A stretch of 26,578 nucleotides of DNA from S009-33 sp041694255 (GTDB taxonomy: Bacteria > Patescibacteriota > Gracilibacteria > Absconditabacterales > Absconditicoccaceae), in NCBI GenBank assembly GCA_041694255.1, contig JASMTN010000022.1, forward strand, positions 1-26,578. Direction: 5' to 3'. Both the position numbers and the translations under genes were made by a program. Each line of letters starts with the position of its first letter. Within the stretch, counting starts at the first letter, position 1. Below the pieces are notes generated by a model. It did not search any database and had not been told where the DNA came from. It saw only the letters and a program-made list of their open reading frames with translations. This document shows, one piece after another, positions 20,201 through 26,496 of this stretch.

Positions 20201-20851
20201 TAGTTGCCTTATAGATTCATCTGTTTCAAATCATAGTACTCTAAGTAAAGTTGTTAGAGGAAATTTTCTAGATCTGTCTATTCTAACAGTTATATATCAT
20301 CTTTTTTCAACAATAGTTTCTAACCAAACTCAATTCTTAGGAACCAACTTAAAAGATGTAGTTAATTCTTTATTATTTTTACCAAAAAATATACCAAAAG
20401 ATTTAACAATTTGAGAAATAACAACCCTTTCAACTCAATTAATTATATATGAGTAATTAGATGTCAATATAGGAAGCATAGCTATATTAACAAATTTATC
20501 AAAAAGAACTTCCCCTGTTGTTTCATTAACAAGCTTAAGTTTTCATTTTACTATTCATGCATAATTTTTTTCAGATCTTTTAGCTTCATCTACTGTTATA
20601 GTAGGTGCATCTATAGTTATATCAGTAACATCAAGAAGTATTTTTTGATCTCATGCTACATACTCTATAGGCATAGCTTCCTTAAAAAGTTGATGTACAT
20701 AGTGATTAATAAACTCATCAAAACCTTTTTTTTGTGAATCTAATAAGTCAGGCAAATCATCAAGTTTTCTATGTTCAGCCAACAGAACTCTACCATATTC
20801 ATTCTTTTCATAAGAAGATATAATACTAGATTTAGTTTTAGTTTTAGGCAT
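17297..20851 (-). CDS. rpoB: DNA-directed RNA polymerase subunit beta
   Basis: Forms the active-site cleft of RNA polymerase with RpoC. The 1184-aa protein starts MPKTKTKSSIISSYEKNEYGR. It has the rifampicin-pocket region SQLSQFLDQTNPL (401-412) followed by HKRRLTALGPGG (417-428), then RPEAPYSGTGIEG, GRHGNKG and the C-terminal GGKAHNGGQRLGEMEVWAL. In the rifampicin cluster Gln404, Asp407 and His417 match E. coli Q513, D516 and H526, while S522 and S531 are both Thr (413, 422). The acidic C-terminus is EEYGEIDDAD. Stop TAA. Upstream lies a 123-base leader with a terminator-like hairpin, unlike the 17-35-base gaps elsewhere in the block. Confidence 0.98.
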
Positions 20852-20882
20852 ATTTAATTACAAATACAAAAATTAAAAAATC

Positions 20883-20904
20883 ACCCTACTACAAAAAGTA
20901 AGGT
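20883..20904 (-). terminator. terminator-like hairpin in the rpoB leader (possible attenuator)
   Basis: On the minus strand ACCTTACT pairs with AGTAGGGT (8 bp with one G-U) around a 6-base loop. G, A and six T follow (complement of 20875-20882). It lies between rpmH and rpoB, 31 bases before the rpoB start. It could end the ribosomal-protein transcript with partial readthrough, or act as a regulated attenuator. Just before it, TTGTT...AACAA sequences could form a competing stem. Confidence 0.6.
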
Positions 20905-20974
20905 CTATTGTTGATACATACAAATAACAAAAGAATCTCTCATTAATATAATTAATAACTGTAAATAAGCTGTA

Positions 20975-21130
20975 CTATTTTTTTGCTACAGCAAGAGATT
21001 TTCTTCATTTAAGAAGTCTATTTTTTAAAACTTTTAATCAAGATTTTTTTCATTTTCTAACTAAAAAACCATGTGTTTTCTTTCTTTTGCTCCATTTATA
21101 TTTTCTAATTCTATTTAACTTTCCTGGCAT
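20975..21130 (-). CDS. rpmH: large-subunit ribosomal protein bL34
   Basis: Small basic protein of the 50S subunit. The 51-aa product carries KRKKTHGFLVRK (15-26) and KVLKNRLLKGRKSLAV (33-48), which match the bL34 core (KHGFRAR...GRKVL..RR.KGRK.L). The N-terminus MPGKLNRIRKYKWS is longer than and different from the usual MKRTFQPSN. TGA glycines occur at the family positions (KGRK). rpmH usually sits next to rnpA; here it follows rpsR in the rpsF-ssb-rpsR group, 22 bases downstream. Stop TAG. Confidence 0.88.
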
Positions 21131-21152
21131 AATAAACTTTTAATAATATAAA

Positions 21153-21350
21153 TTATTTTATATATGGTATAAGTCAAAGTTCTCTAGCATTTATTATTGC
21201 TTTTCTAACTTTTTTTTGATGTTTTACAGGTAATTTTGTAAATTTTCTAGACTTTATATTACCAAATCTATTTACAAAATATCTTAATAATAAAACTGAT
21301 TTCCAATTAAGTAGATAATCATTTTCTTTATTAAATATTACTTTATTCAT
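21153..21350 (-). CDS. rpsR: small-subunit ribosomal protein bS18
   Basis: Binds bS6 on the 30S platform. The 65-aa protein has NDYLLNWKSVLLLRYFVN (10-27), GNIKSRKFTKLP, HQKKVRKAIINARELGLIPY, all diagnostic for bS18. The AREL-G Gly is TGA. It keeps the classical order rpsF-ssb-rpsR, 23 bases after ssb. It lacks the cysteine motif seen in some zinc-binding S18 proteins. Stop TAA. Confidence 0.95.
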
Positions 21351-21373
21351 TAATTATAATAACAAACTAAAAA

Positions 21374-21742
21374 TTAATCTTCACTATTTTCTTTTCAAAC
21401 CTCTTGAGATTTTCTTTTAACCATAAGCAAATCATTAACAACTACTTCTGTTATTAACCTAGGTTTTTCTTCTCATTCAAGTTCTATTTTTCTATTATGT
21501 AAGTATCATCTTATATGAACCATATCTCAAACATTCAGCAAATCAATAGCTTTCTCTCAAAGCTTTCCCCAACAAACTATCTTATGAAATTGAGATTCTT
21601 CTTTTCTTTCTCAATCTTTTGTTGTCCAAGTTCTTTTTGTTGCAAGGTTAAATATTACAAGCTTTTGACCATTTTGAGTTTCCTTCAATAAAGGTTCATT
21701 AGCAACCCATCATAATAACATAACTTCATTTACAGTTCTCAT
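21374..21742 (-). CDS. ssb: single-stranded DNA-binding protein
   Basis: Coats single-stranded DNA in replication and repair. The 122-aa protein starts MRTVNEVMLLGWVANEPLLKE. It contains FNLATKRTW, FHKIVCWGKLGEKA, VHIRGYLHNRKIELEGE and ends in an acidic tail KENSED. The OB fold is complete, but the flexible tail is short and lacks the usual DDDIPF end that recruits partner proteins. It lies between rpsF and rpsR as in most bacteria. TGA is Gly at the conserved WGK-LGEKA and VHIRG positions. Stop TAA. Confidence 0.93.
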
Positions 21743-21764
21743 AGTATATGAATAATCATATAAA

Positions 21765-22157
21765 TTAAGATTTTATTTCATTAAATATACCTGATTTAGA
21801 TATATCTGAAAAATCTATATTTCATAATTCTTTTTCTATATCTTTAAATTTTAAGAACTTTTGATTATCATTCATTCTTAAAACTTTTGTTCTAACAACA
21901 GTAGGTGTTATACCTAGTTTTCTTTTTAGTTCTTTATTATTTTCACCATTAATTTCAACAAGTATAGAGTAAAAATATGGATTTGAAGAAGAACCTATAT
22001 TGTATAAAGTCTCAAGATGACCTATATCATCTCTATCTAAAACCTTACCATCAAATTTACCAATCAAAGACTCAACCTCTTTTTTAGCTGAATCTATTTT
22101 CTCTTGCGAATTAGATGCATCAAATAAAACTACAACTTCATATTTTGATAAAGCCAT
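21765..22157 (-). CDS. rpsF: small-subunit ribosomal protein bS6
   Basis: Partner of bS18 on the 30S subunit. The 130-aa protein starts MALSKYEVVVLFDASNSQEK (first strand of the bS6 fold). It has NPYFYSILVEINGEN and the LGITPTVVRTKVLR strand, and a C-terminal tail of about 20 residues beyond the fold that includes GNIDFSDISKSGIF. The start is the first ATG after tsf, 17 bases away. One TGA (Gly) splits it under the standard code. First gene of the rpsF-ssb-rpsR-rpmH group. Confidence 0.93.
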
Positions 22158-22174
22158 TTTAATATATTAATAAA

Positions 22175-22990
22175 TTAAATTGAATATCTCACAATATCTA
22201 CCAGTTCAAAATCTCAAGGCATAATTGATTTAATTTTTTTACTATCATCTCTTATCCATTGTTGTTCAGTTAGCACCATAGAAGAAAAGTGCTTATTTAA
22301 TTTACCTTGAACTATGTTTTCAACAATATTTTCTGGTTTTCAAGAAGAAATAACCTCCTCTTTAAATTCATTGTATAAATTATCCCTTACATCTTGAGGA
22401 ATATCTTCTATTTTAACATAGTCAGGGTTCATAGCAACTGACTGTAAAGCAAGTTCTTTTGCAATTTCATCAGCCTTTTCATTTGTAGAATTATAAACAA
22501 CAATACCTGATATTTTATTACCTGGATGTTCATAAACAAAAGCTTGATCTGCTTTCATTTTTAAAATATCTATAACTTGAACATTTTCTCAAACAACAGC
22601 AACTGTATCAGATATAATATCATTTACTTGTTGTTTTTCTTCCTCAGAAATATCATCCAAAGAAGATATATTATCTTCAGAAAAAGAATATATAAGATCA
22701 AGTATCTTATCAGCTGAATCAATAAATTGTTCATTTTTTGCAACAAAATCTGTTTCACAAGCCAATTTAACACCCAAAATAGTAGAATCTTCTTTTTTAA
22801 CCTTAACTATTCATTCATTTGTTTCTCTATCTGCTTTTTTAGCAGCCTTTATAGCTCACTCTTTTCTAAGAACTTCTTGTGCTTTTTCAAGACTATCTCA
22901 AGCCTCAAGCAATGCTTTTTTACAGTCCTTTAAAGGAGCATTTGTTAGTTGTCTCAACTCTTTCAATAGTTTAATATCAACCTTAGACAT
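22175..22990 (-). CDS. tsf: translation elongation factor Ts
   Basis: Exchanges GDP for GTP on EF-Tu. The 271-aa protein has the N-terminal UBA-type domain DIKLLKELRQLTNAPLKDCKKAL (5-27), the signature CETDFVAKNEQF (about 84-95), two further core-domain segments (YEHPGNKISGIVVYN; QSVAMNPDYVKIEDIPQ) and a C-terminal FELVDIVRYSI. Slightly short for the family (280-300). It normally follows rpsB directly, but here a small membrane-protein gene lies between them. Gaps are 25 and 17 bases. TGA at several glycines. Stop TAA. Confidence 0.97.
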
Positions 22991-23015
22991 AATTTATTAT
23001 TTTTAAAGATAAACT

Positions 23016-23450
23016 TTATTTTTTCACATTAAACTTAATTTCAAACACTTCCAATATCCAGTTTCAAATTCAAACAAAAAATGGAAGTAAAACTCTCTCT
23101 TCATTTCAAGTTATATCAATAGAATATTTTCCTTCCCATGATTGTTTAACAAACAAAATCCAAACAACAAACATAAAAAGAAAAATAAGTATTGGTATAA
23201 TCTTAATAAATGGTAGAAAGATAAAAAACATAGAACTTATGAAAACTAGAAAAAAGACAGTCCACCATCAAATAGCCTGTCTTATATGAAAAAGTTCATA
23301 TTTAGATACATTTTTTTTATTTATAGATATTAAAATACCTACCAAAAAATAATACAATACTACTTTCTTTCTTTCAGACTCAGATGGTATATAATTTTCT
23401 TGTAACATTTCTGCCACATCCAAATCCAGACTGTCATTTTTTTTAGCCAT
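23016..23450 (-). CDS. hypothetical membrane protein between rpsB and tsf (possibly DUF4870/Tic20-like)
   Basis: The 144-aa product has an acidic N-terminus (MAKKNDSLDLDVAEMLQENY), a hydrophobic segment at about 29-43, then YELFHIRQAIGWW (about 51-63), followed by two close membrane helices (about 64-80 and 84-104) and a soluble C-terminus. The H-x-RQA motif after a first helix resembles DUF4870/Tic20-like membrane proteins; this is a weak match made by eye. It begins two bases after the rpsB stop, so translation is likely coupled. Function unknown. A single TGA in RQAIG splits it under the standard code. Stop TAA. Confidence 0.68.
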
Positions 23451-23452
23451 AT

Positions 23453-24130
23453 TTATTTTAATAAGTAATTCAATAAGTAAGTAACACTTTCATAAGAATC
23501 AGTATTTGCAACTACTAGATTATCAGTTTTTAACCATCTAGATAAGTTAGTATTAGATATAGCTATATAATCAATATTAACATTTTCAATTTCTTGTATA
23601 ACTCAAAGATTATACTCAGCATCCAAAACAACTATAAGATCAGGCAATTTATTTAAACCATTAACTCATTTATATATAGTTTCAAGCTTATTAAGCTCTC
23701 TTTTTTTCATAAGTTGTTCTTTTTTTGTTAACTTAGCAAAAGCAGGAGACTGAATAAATTTATTAAGCTTATTCATTGAATATATTCTTTTTTCAAAGGT
23801 TTTAAAGTTAGTAAATATTCAACTTGGAACCTTATTATTTAAAAACAATATATTCGATAATGAACAAACATTTTCTATATCCTCTCTAAATACTTCCTTA
23901 TCTCAAACTAATAATATTGTTTTATCATCTTTTTTTGCTTGATCTATTTTTTCTTTTGCAGAAACTAAAGAATCAGCAACTTTAGAAGGATCAAGAACAA
24001 TTTGATTTTTAGATTTTCACATAACAAAATTATCAGTTATCTTAGGAAAATATTTTGATCTAGTAGTTCAAATATAAACCTTATTATCTATCAAATTATT
24101 TATTAATGCCTCTTTATTAACTTCAGACAT
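23453..24130 (-). CDS. rpsB: small-subunit ribosomal protein uS2
   Basis: 30S protein near the mRNA exit. The 225-aa product starts with NLIDNKVYIGTTRSKYFPKITDNFV, a diverged form of the usual AGVHFGHQTRRWNPKM. It continues with ILLVGDKE, FLNNKVPSGIFTNF (counterpart of RWLGGMLTNF), LTKKEQLMKKRELNKLE, LPDLIVVLD and the VNIDYIAISNTN strand. The RWLGG box is unusually degenerate. Position before tsf supports the assignment. Stop TAA, two bases before the membrane-protein gene. No Shine-Dalgarno. Confidence 0.92.
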
Positions 24131-24159
24131 AAAAATATTTTTAAATTTTTAAATATATA

Positions 24160-24543
24160 TTACTTCAAATTAATTGTAGCACCAGCTTCTTCAAGTTTAG
24201 CCTTAAGATCCTCAGCTTCCTCTGATGGTATTTTTTCTTTTATAACAGCTGGTAGAGTTTCTAATTTAGCTTTAGACTCTTTTAAACCTAAACCTAATGC
24301 TTCTTTAATAGTCTTTATTACAGCTATTTTCTTATCACCTATCTCTGCAATTTCAACAGTAACTTTATCATCACCTGCTTCTTCCTCAGCACCTGCTGCA
24401 GGAGCAGCTCAAGCAACAACAGCACCTGCAGCTGCAGATACACCAAATTCTTCCTCTAAAGATTTAACTAAATCAGCTAATTCAACAACTGATAATTCCT
24501 TTACTAAATCCATTATTTTTTGTCCGTTTTCTGATAATGCCAT
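24160..24543 (-). CDS. rplL: large-subunit ribosomal protein bL7/L12
   Basis: Flexible stalk protein that recruits translation GTPases. The 127-aa product has the N-terminal dimer domain (LVKELSVVELADLVKSLEEEFGVSA), an Ala/Gly-rich hinge (AAPAAGAEEEAG) and the C-terminal domain with KKIAVIKTIKEALGLGLKESKAK and the ATINLK end. It is unusually rich in GGT glycine codons with few TGA, as expected for the most highly expressed ribosomal protein. It sits 35 bases after rplJ. Stop TAA. Confidence 0.97.
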
Positions 24544-24578
24544 TTTATAACTTTTTAATTAATAAATATAAACAATAA

Positions 24579-25112
24579 TTATTTTTTAGCAATTTGATCC
24601 AACACTTTAGCAAAATTTCAAATCACATTAGAGTTTGCTGTAACAAATCCTTGAATTGGATATTTAACCATATACAAGAACTTTCAAACAAGCTCTTCTT
24701 TAGATGGTAATTTAGCCAACGTAGAAACATATTCTGCATCTTCCCATTTACCCTCAAACCATCATCATAAATAATCCAACTTAGAAGCTGACTTTTGCTT
24801 TTTCCATTGTTTTTTAAACTCCTCAACAACTTTTAAGTTCTCAATACCATCATTACTAGCAAAAAGAACAGATATTGATGATGTTAACTTATCAAGATCA
24901 ACATCATAACCAAGATTGTTGGCAGCTCTAGCAAAAACATTTTTTTTAACAACCTTATACAAAGCTCATTGACTCCTAAATTGTTTTCTAAGAGCAACAC
25001 TTTCTGAAACAGAAATACAATCATAAGAAAGAATAACTATATTTTCAGTTTCTTTCAAAAGTGCTTCATACTCTTCAACTAACTTAATCTTATCTTTTCT
25101 AGTTAGAGCCAT
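24579..25112 (-). CDS. rplJ: large-subunit ribosomal protein uL10
   Basis: Base of the L7/L12 stalk. The 177-aa product has MALTRKDKIKLVEEYEALLKE, then the core YKVVKKNVFARAA. The C-terminal helix GNFAKVLDQIAKK, where L12 dimers bind, is present. Two tryptophan/glycine-rich segments (LGGWFEGKW) are a local oddity. Upstream is a leader with a terminator-like hairpin (25139-25150) and a possible competing stem, fitting the known autoregulation of this operon by L10-L12 in other bacteria. Stop TAA. Confidence 0.95.
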
Positions 25113-25138
25113 TATTAACACTTAAAAATAAAAAAAAT

Positions 25139-25207
25139 TCCCTTTCGGGAGCATATCATAAAATATATATATAATATATCTCCCTTAGGATTTACTTACC
25201 ACCTAAG
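25139..25207 (-). promoter_or_regulatory. rplJ leader with terminator/antiterminator-like alternative pairing
   Basis: Minus strand, in order: a 6-bp stem CTTAGG/CCTAAG (25202-25207 with 25184-25189) around a 12-base loop, then GGGAG (25180-25184). Next come CTCCC (25147-25151) and UCCC-GAAA-GGGA (25139-25150), a GNRA-capped hairpin followed by A and eight T. GGGAG can pair with CTCCC, plus AUAU/AUAU next to it, which would break the terminator hairpin. This is the layout of a transcription attenuator. Control by L10/L12 binding is inferred from other bacteria. Confidence 0.6.
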
Positions 25208-25235
25208 ATCTTCAATTTATAATTTTTTAACAATA

Positions 25236-25309
25236 TGGGCCAGGTAGGACTCGAACCTACGACCCAACGGTTATGAGCCGTTTGCTCTAACCAACTGAGC
25301 TACTAGCCC
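25236..25309 (-). tRNA. tRNA-Met(CAU), elongator type
   Basis: Seven-pair acceptor stem GGGCTAG/CTGGCCC (one G-U), anticodon stem AACGG/CCGTT with loop CTCATAA (anticodon CAU), and T-arm with GTTCGAG. The anticodon stem lacks the three G-C pairs of the initiator, which is present separately at 26177. A lysidine-modified Ile2 tRNA cannot be fully excluded. CCA is not encoded. Confidence 0.9.
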
Positions 25310-25314
25310 TTAAA

Positions 25315-25391
25315 TGGTGGGTAATATAGGACTTGAACCTATGACCCCCTGCTTGTAAGGCAGGTGCTCTCGCCAACTGAGCTAATTACCC
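25315..25391 (-). tRNA. tRNA-Val(UAC)
   Basis: Acceptor GGGTAAT/ATTACCC fully paired, anticodon stem CCTGC/GCAGG, loop CTTACAA (anticodon UAC), T-loop GTTCAAG. The 3' CCA is encoded (25315-25317), one of only two tRNAs here with it. Confidence 0.95.
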
Positions 25392-25399
25392 AAATAAAT

Positions 25400-25471
25400 C
25401 GACCCTACGGGGAATCGAACCCCGACCTTTAGATTGAAAGCCTAATGTCCTAACCGTTAGACGATAGGGTC
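25400..25471 (-). tRNA. tRNA-Glu(UUC)
   Basis: Acceptor GACCCTA/TAGGGTC, anticodon stem TTAGG/TCTAA with loop CTTTCAA (UUC), strong T-stem CGGGG/CCCCG. Discriminator G; CCA not encoded. It may also serve as the Glu-tRNA for downstream pathways. Confidence 0.95.
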
Positions 25472-25489
25472 ATAAACAATTCTTAAACT

Positions 25490-25562
25490 AGCCAGGTACG
25501 AGACTTGAACTCGTGACCCTTCGCTTACAAGGCGAATGCTCTACCAGCTGAGCTAACCTGGC
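25490..25562 (-). tRNA. tRNA-Thr(UGU)
   Basis: Acceptor GCCAGGT/ACCTGGC fully paired, anticodon stem TTCGC/GCGAA with loop CTTGTAA (UGU). CCA not encoded. Confidence 0.95.
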
Positions 25563-25566
25563 AAAA

Positions 25567-25643
25567 TGGCGGGATTGACGGGACTCGAACCCGCGACCTC
25601 CTGCGTGACAGGCAGGCGTTCTAGCCGTCTGAACTACAACCCC
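25567..25643 (-). tRNA. tRNA-Asp(GUC)
   Basis: Acceptor GGGGTTG/CAATCCC (one G-U), anticodon stem CCTGC/GCAGG with loop CTGTCAC (GUC), T-arm GCGGG/CCCGT-like. Discriminator G as expected for tRNA-Asp; CCA encoded at 25567-25569. Confidence 0.95.
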
Positions 25644-25659
25644 AAACAATGCAAAAAGA

Positions 25660-25917
25660 TTAAGAAATCTTTTTAGCTAATCTAGATTTTTTTCTAGCGG
25701 CATTTTGCTTTTTAATAATTCATTTTTTAGCAGCTTTATCTATAGATGAATAAGCTTTTTGAAGCAAAGAAGACAACTCACTATTATCTTTTTTACTATC
25801 TACAGACTGCAATAATAGCTTTATAGACTTTTTCATATTATTCTTAAATCACACATTAACATTATAGTTTTTTACACTTCTTTTAGCAGATTTTTTAGCA
25901 GCTTTTATAATAGCCAT
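25660..25917 (-). CDS. rpsT: small-subunit ribosomal protein bS20
   Basis: Primary 16S-binding protein of the 30S subunit. The 85-aa, very basic helical protein starts MAIIKAAKKSAKRSVKNYNVN. It has FKNNMKKSIKLL, LSSLLQKAYSSIDKAAKKGIIKKQNAARKKSRLAKKI, typical of bS20. Two TGA codons are Gly, including KKGIIKKNAA. It lies inside the tRNA cluster between tRNA-Asn and tRNA-Asp, an unusual place. A self-complementary AAAAAGAT/ATCTTTTT overlaps the stop codon (25653-25674) and may act as a weak terminator. Stop TAA. Confidence 0.95.
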
Positions 25918-25955
25918 TACAAATTATATTCAGTTAATAAATACATAACATCAAA

Positions 25956-26028
25956 CTCCAAGGGTGGGACTCGAACCCACGACCCAGTGGTTAACAGCCA
26001 CTTGCTCTACCAGCTGAGCTACCTTGGA
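25956..26028 (-). tRNA. tRNA-Asn(GUU)
   Basis: Acceptor TCCAAGG/CCTTGGA fully paired, anticodon stem AGTGG/CCACT with loop CTGTTAA (GUU), T-loop GTTCGAG. Discriminator G; CCA not encoded. Confidence 0.95.
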
Positions 26029-26046
26029 ATAGATAGAAACATTTAT

Positions 26047-26080
26047 AATATTTTTATTCTATTTTTCAATAGAAAATATT
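26047..26080. other. A/T-rich hairpin between tRNA-Leu and tRNA-Asn
   Basis: AATATTTT (26047-26054) pairs with AAAATATT (26073-26080) and, after a TATT bulge, CTATT (26059-26063) pairs with AATAG (26068-26072) around TTTC. It could be a processing or termination signal in the tRNA transcript. Function is not shown by sequence. Confidence 0.4.
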
Positions 26081-26087
26081 AAATAAT

Positions 26088-26170
26088 TACCGAGAGTGGG
26101 ACTTGAACCCACACGCCAGAAAGGCACCTGGTTCTAAGCCAGGCGTGTCTACCAATTCCACCACCTCGGC
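26088..26170 (-). tRNA. tRNA-Leu(UAG)
   Basis: Long-variable-arm tRNA of 83 bases, acceptor GCCGAGG/TCTCGGT with wobble pairs at both ends (G1-U72 and G7-U66). Anticodon stem CCTGG/CCAGG with loop CTTAGAA (UAG, reads CUN) and variable arm TGCCTTTCTGGCG. CCA not encoded. Confidence 0.93.
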
Positions 26171-26176
26171 AGAATA

Positions 26177-26248
26177 TTGCGGGGGTAGGACTTGAACCTA
26201 CGACCTCCGGGTTATGAGCCCAGCGAGATACCACTTCTCCACCCCGCA
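26177..26248 (-). tRNA. initiator tRNA-fMet(CAU)
   Basis: Anticodon arm CTGGG-CTCATAA-CCCGG carries the three G-C pairs that direct initiator tRNA to the P site. The acceptor is TGCGGGG/CCCCGCA. Position 1-72 is therefore a U-A pair rather than the common C-A mismatch of bacterial initiators. U-A is weak and may still allow formylation. CCA not encoded. Confidence 0.93.
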
Positions 26249-26261
26249 ATAAAAAAACAAA

Positions 26262-26334
26262 CTGGGATGGTAGGACTCGAACCTACGAATGCTGGGTTCA
26301 AAGCCCAGTGCCTTACCAGCTTGGCGACATCCCA
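26262..26334 (-). tRNA. tRNA-Gln(UUG)
   Basis: Acceptor TGGGATG/CATCCCA, anticodon stem CTGGG/CCCAG with loop CTTTGAA (UUG), T-loop GTTCGAG. First base U with A72, as in many glutamine tRNAs. Discriminator G; CCA not encoded. Confidence 0.94.
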
Positions 26335-26343
26335 ACAAGAAAT

Positions 26344-26417
26344 AGCGGGTGACGAGACTCGAACTCGCAACATTCTGCTTGGAAGGCAGATGCTCTAGCC
26401 AATTGAGCTACACCCGC
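26344..26417 (-). tRNA. tRNA-Gly(UCC)
   Basis: Acceptor GCGGGTG/CACCCGC fully paired, anticodon stem TCTGC/GCAGA with loop CTTCCAA (UCC, reads GGA/GGG). This is not the UGA decoder; a tRNA-Gly with anticodon UCA is expected elsewhere in the genome and is not in this window. Discriminator U; CCA not encoded. Confidence 0.95.
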
Positions 26418-26496
26418 AGATATCTAAAAAGTCTAATAGATATAGAAGGTAAAAGGTTATATATTAAGAATATTTGTTTGTTATTATAAGCACTTC

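Noticed and set aside
1..25917. Many apparently interrupted genes (possible pseudogenes or sequencing frameshifts)
   Set aside because: Every interruption is an in-frame TGA at a glycine site; no frameshift is needed once TGA is read as Gly.
1..25917. TGA as tryptophan (mycoplasma-type code)
   Set aside because: TGA falls at invariant glycines (HIGN, SKGN, GSGKST, LSGGE, LAGC) and swaps with GGA/GGT between paralogues; TGG is used for Trp.
26192..26398. 68-aa frame with MNLRPPGYEP and MVGLEPTNAG-like repeats
   Set aside because: It is translation of the complements of tRNA genes, a common false annotation.
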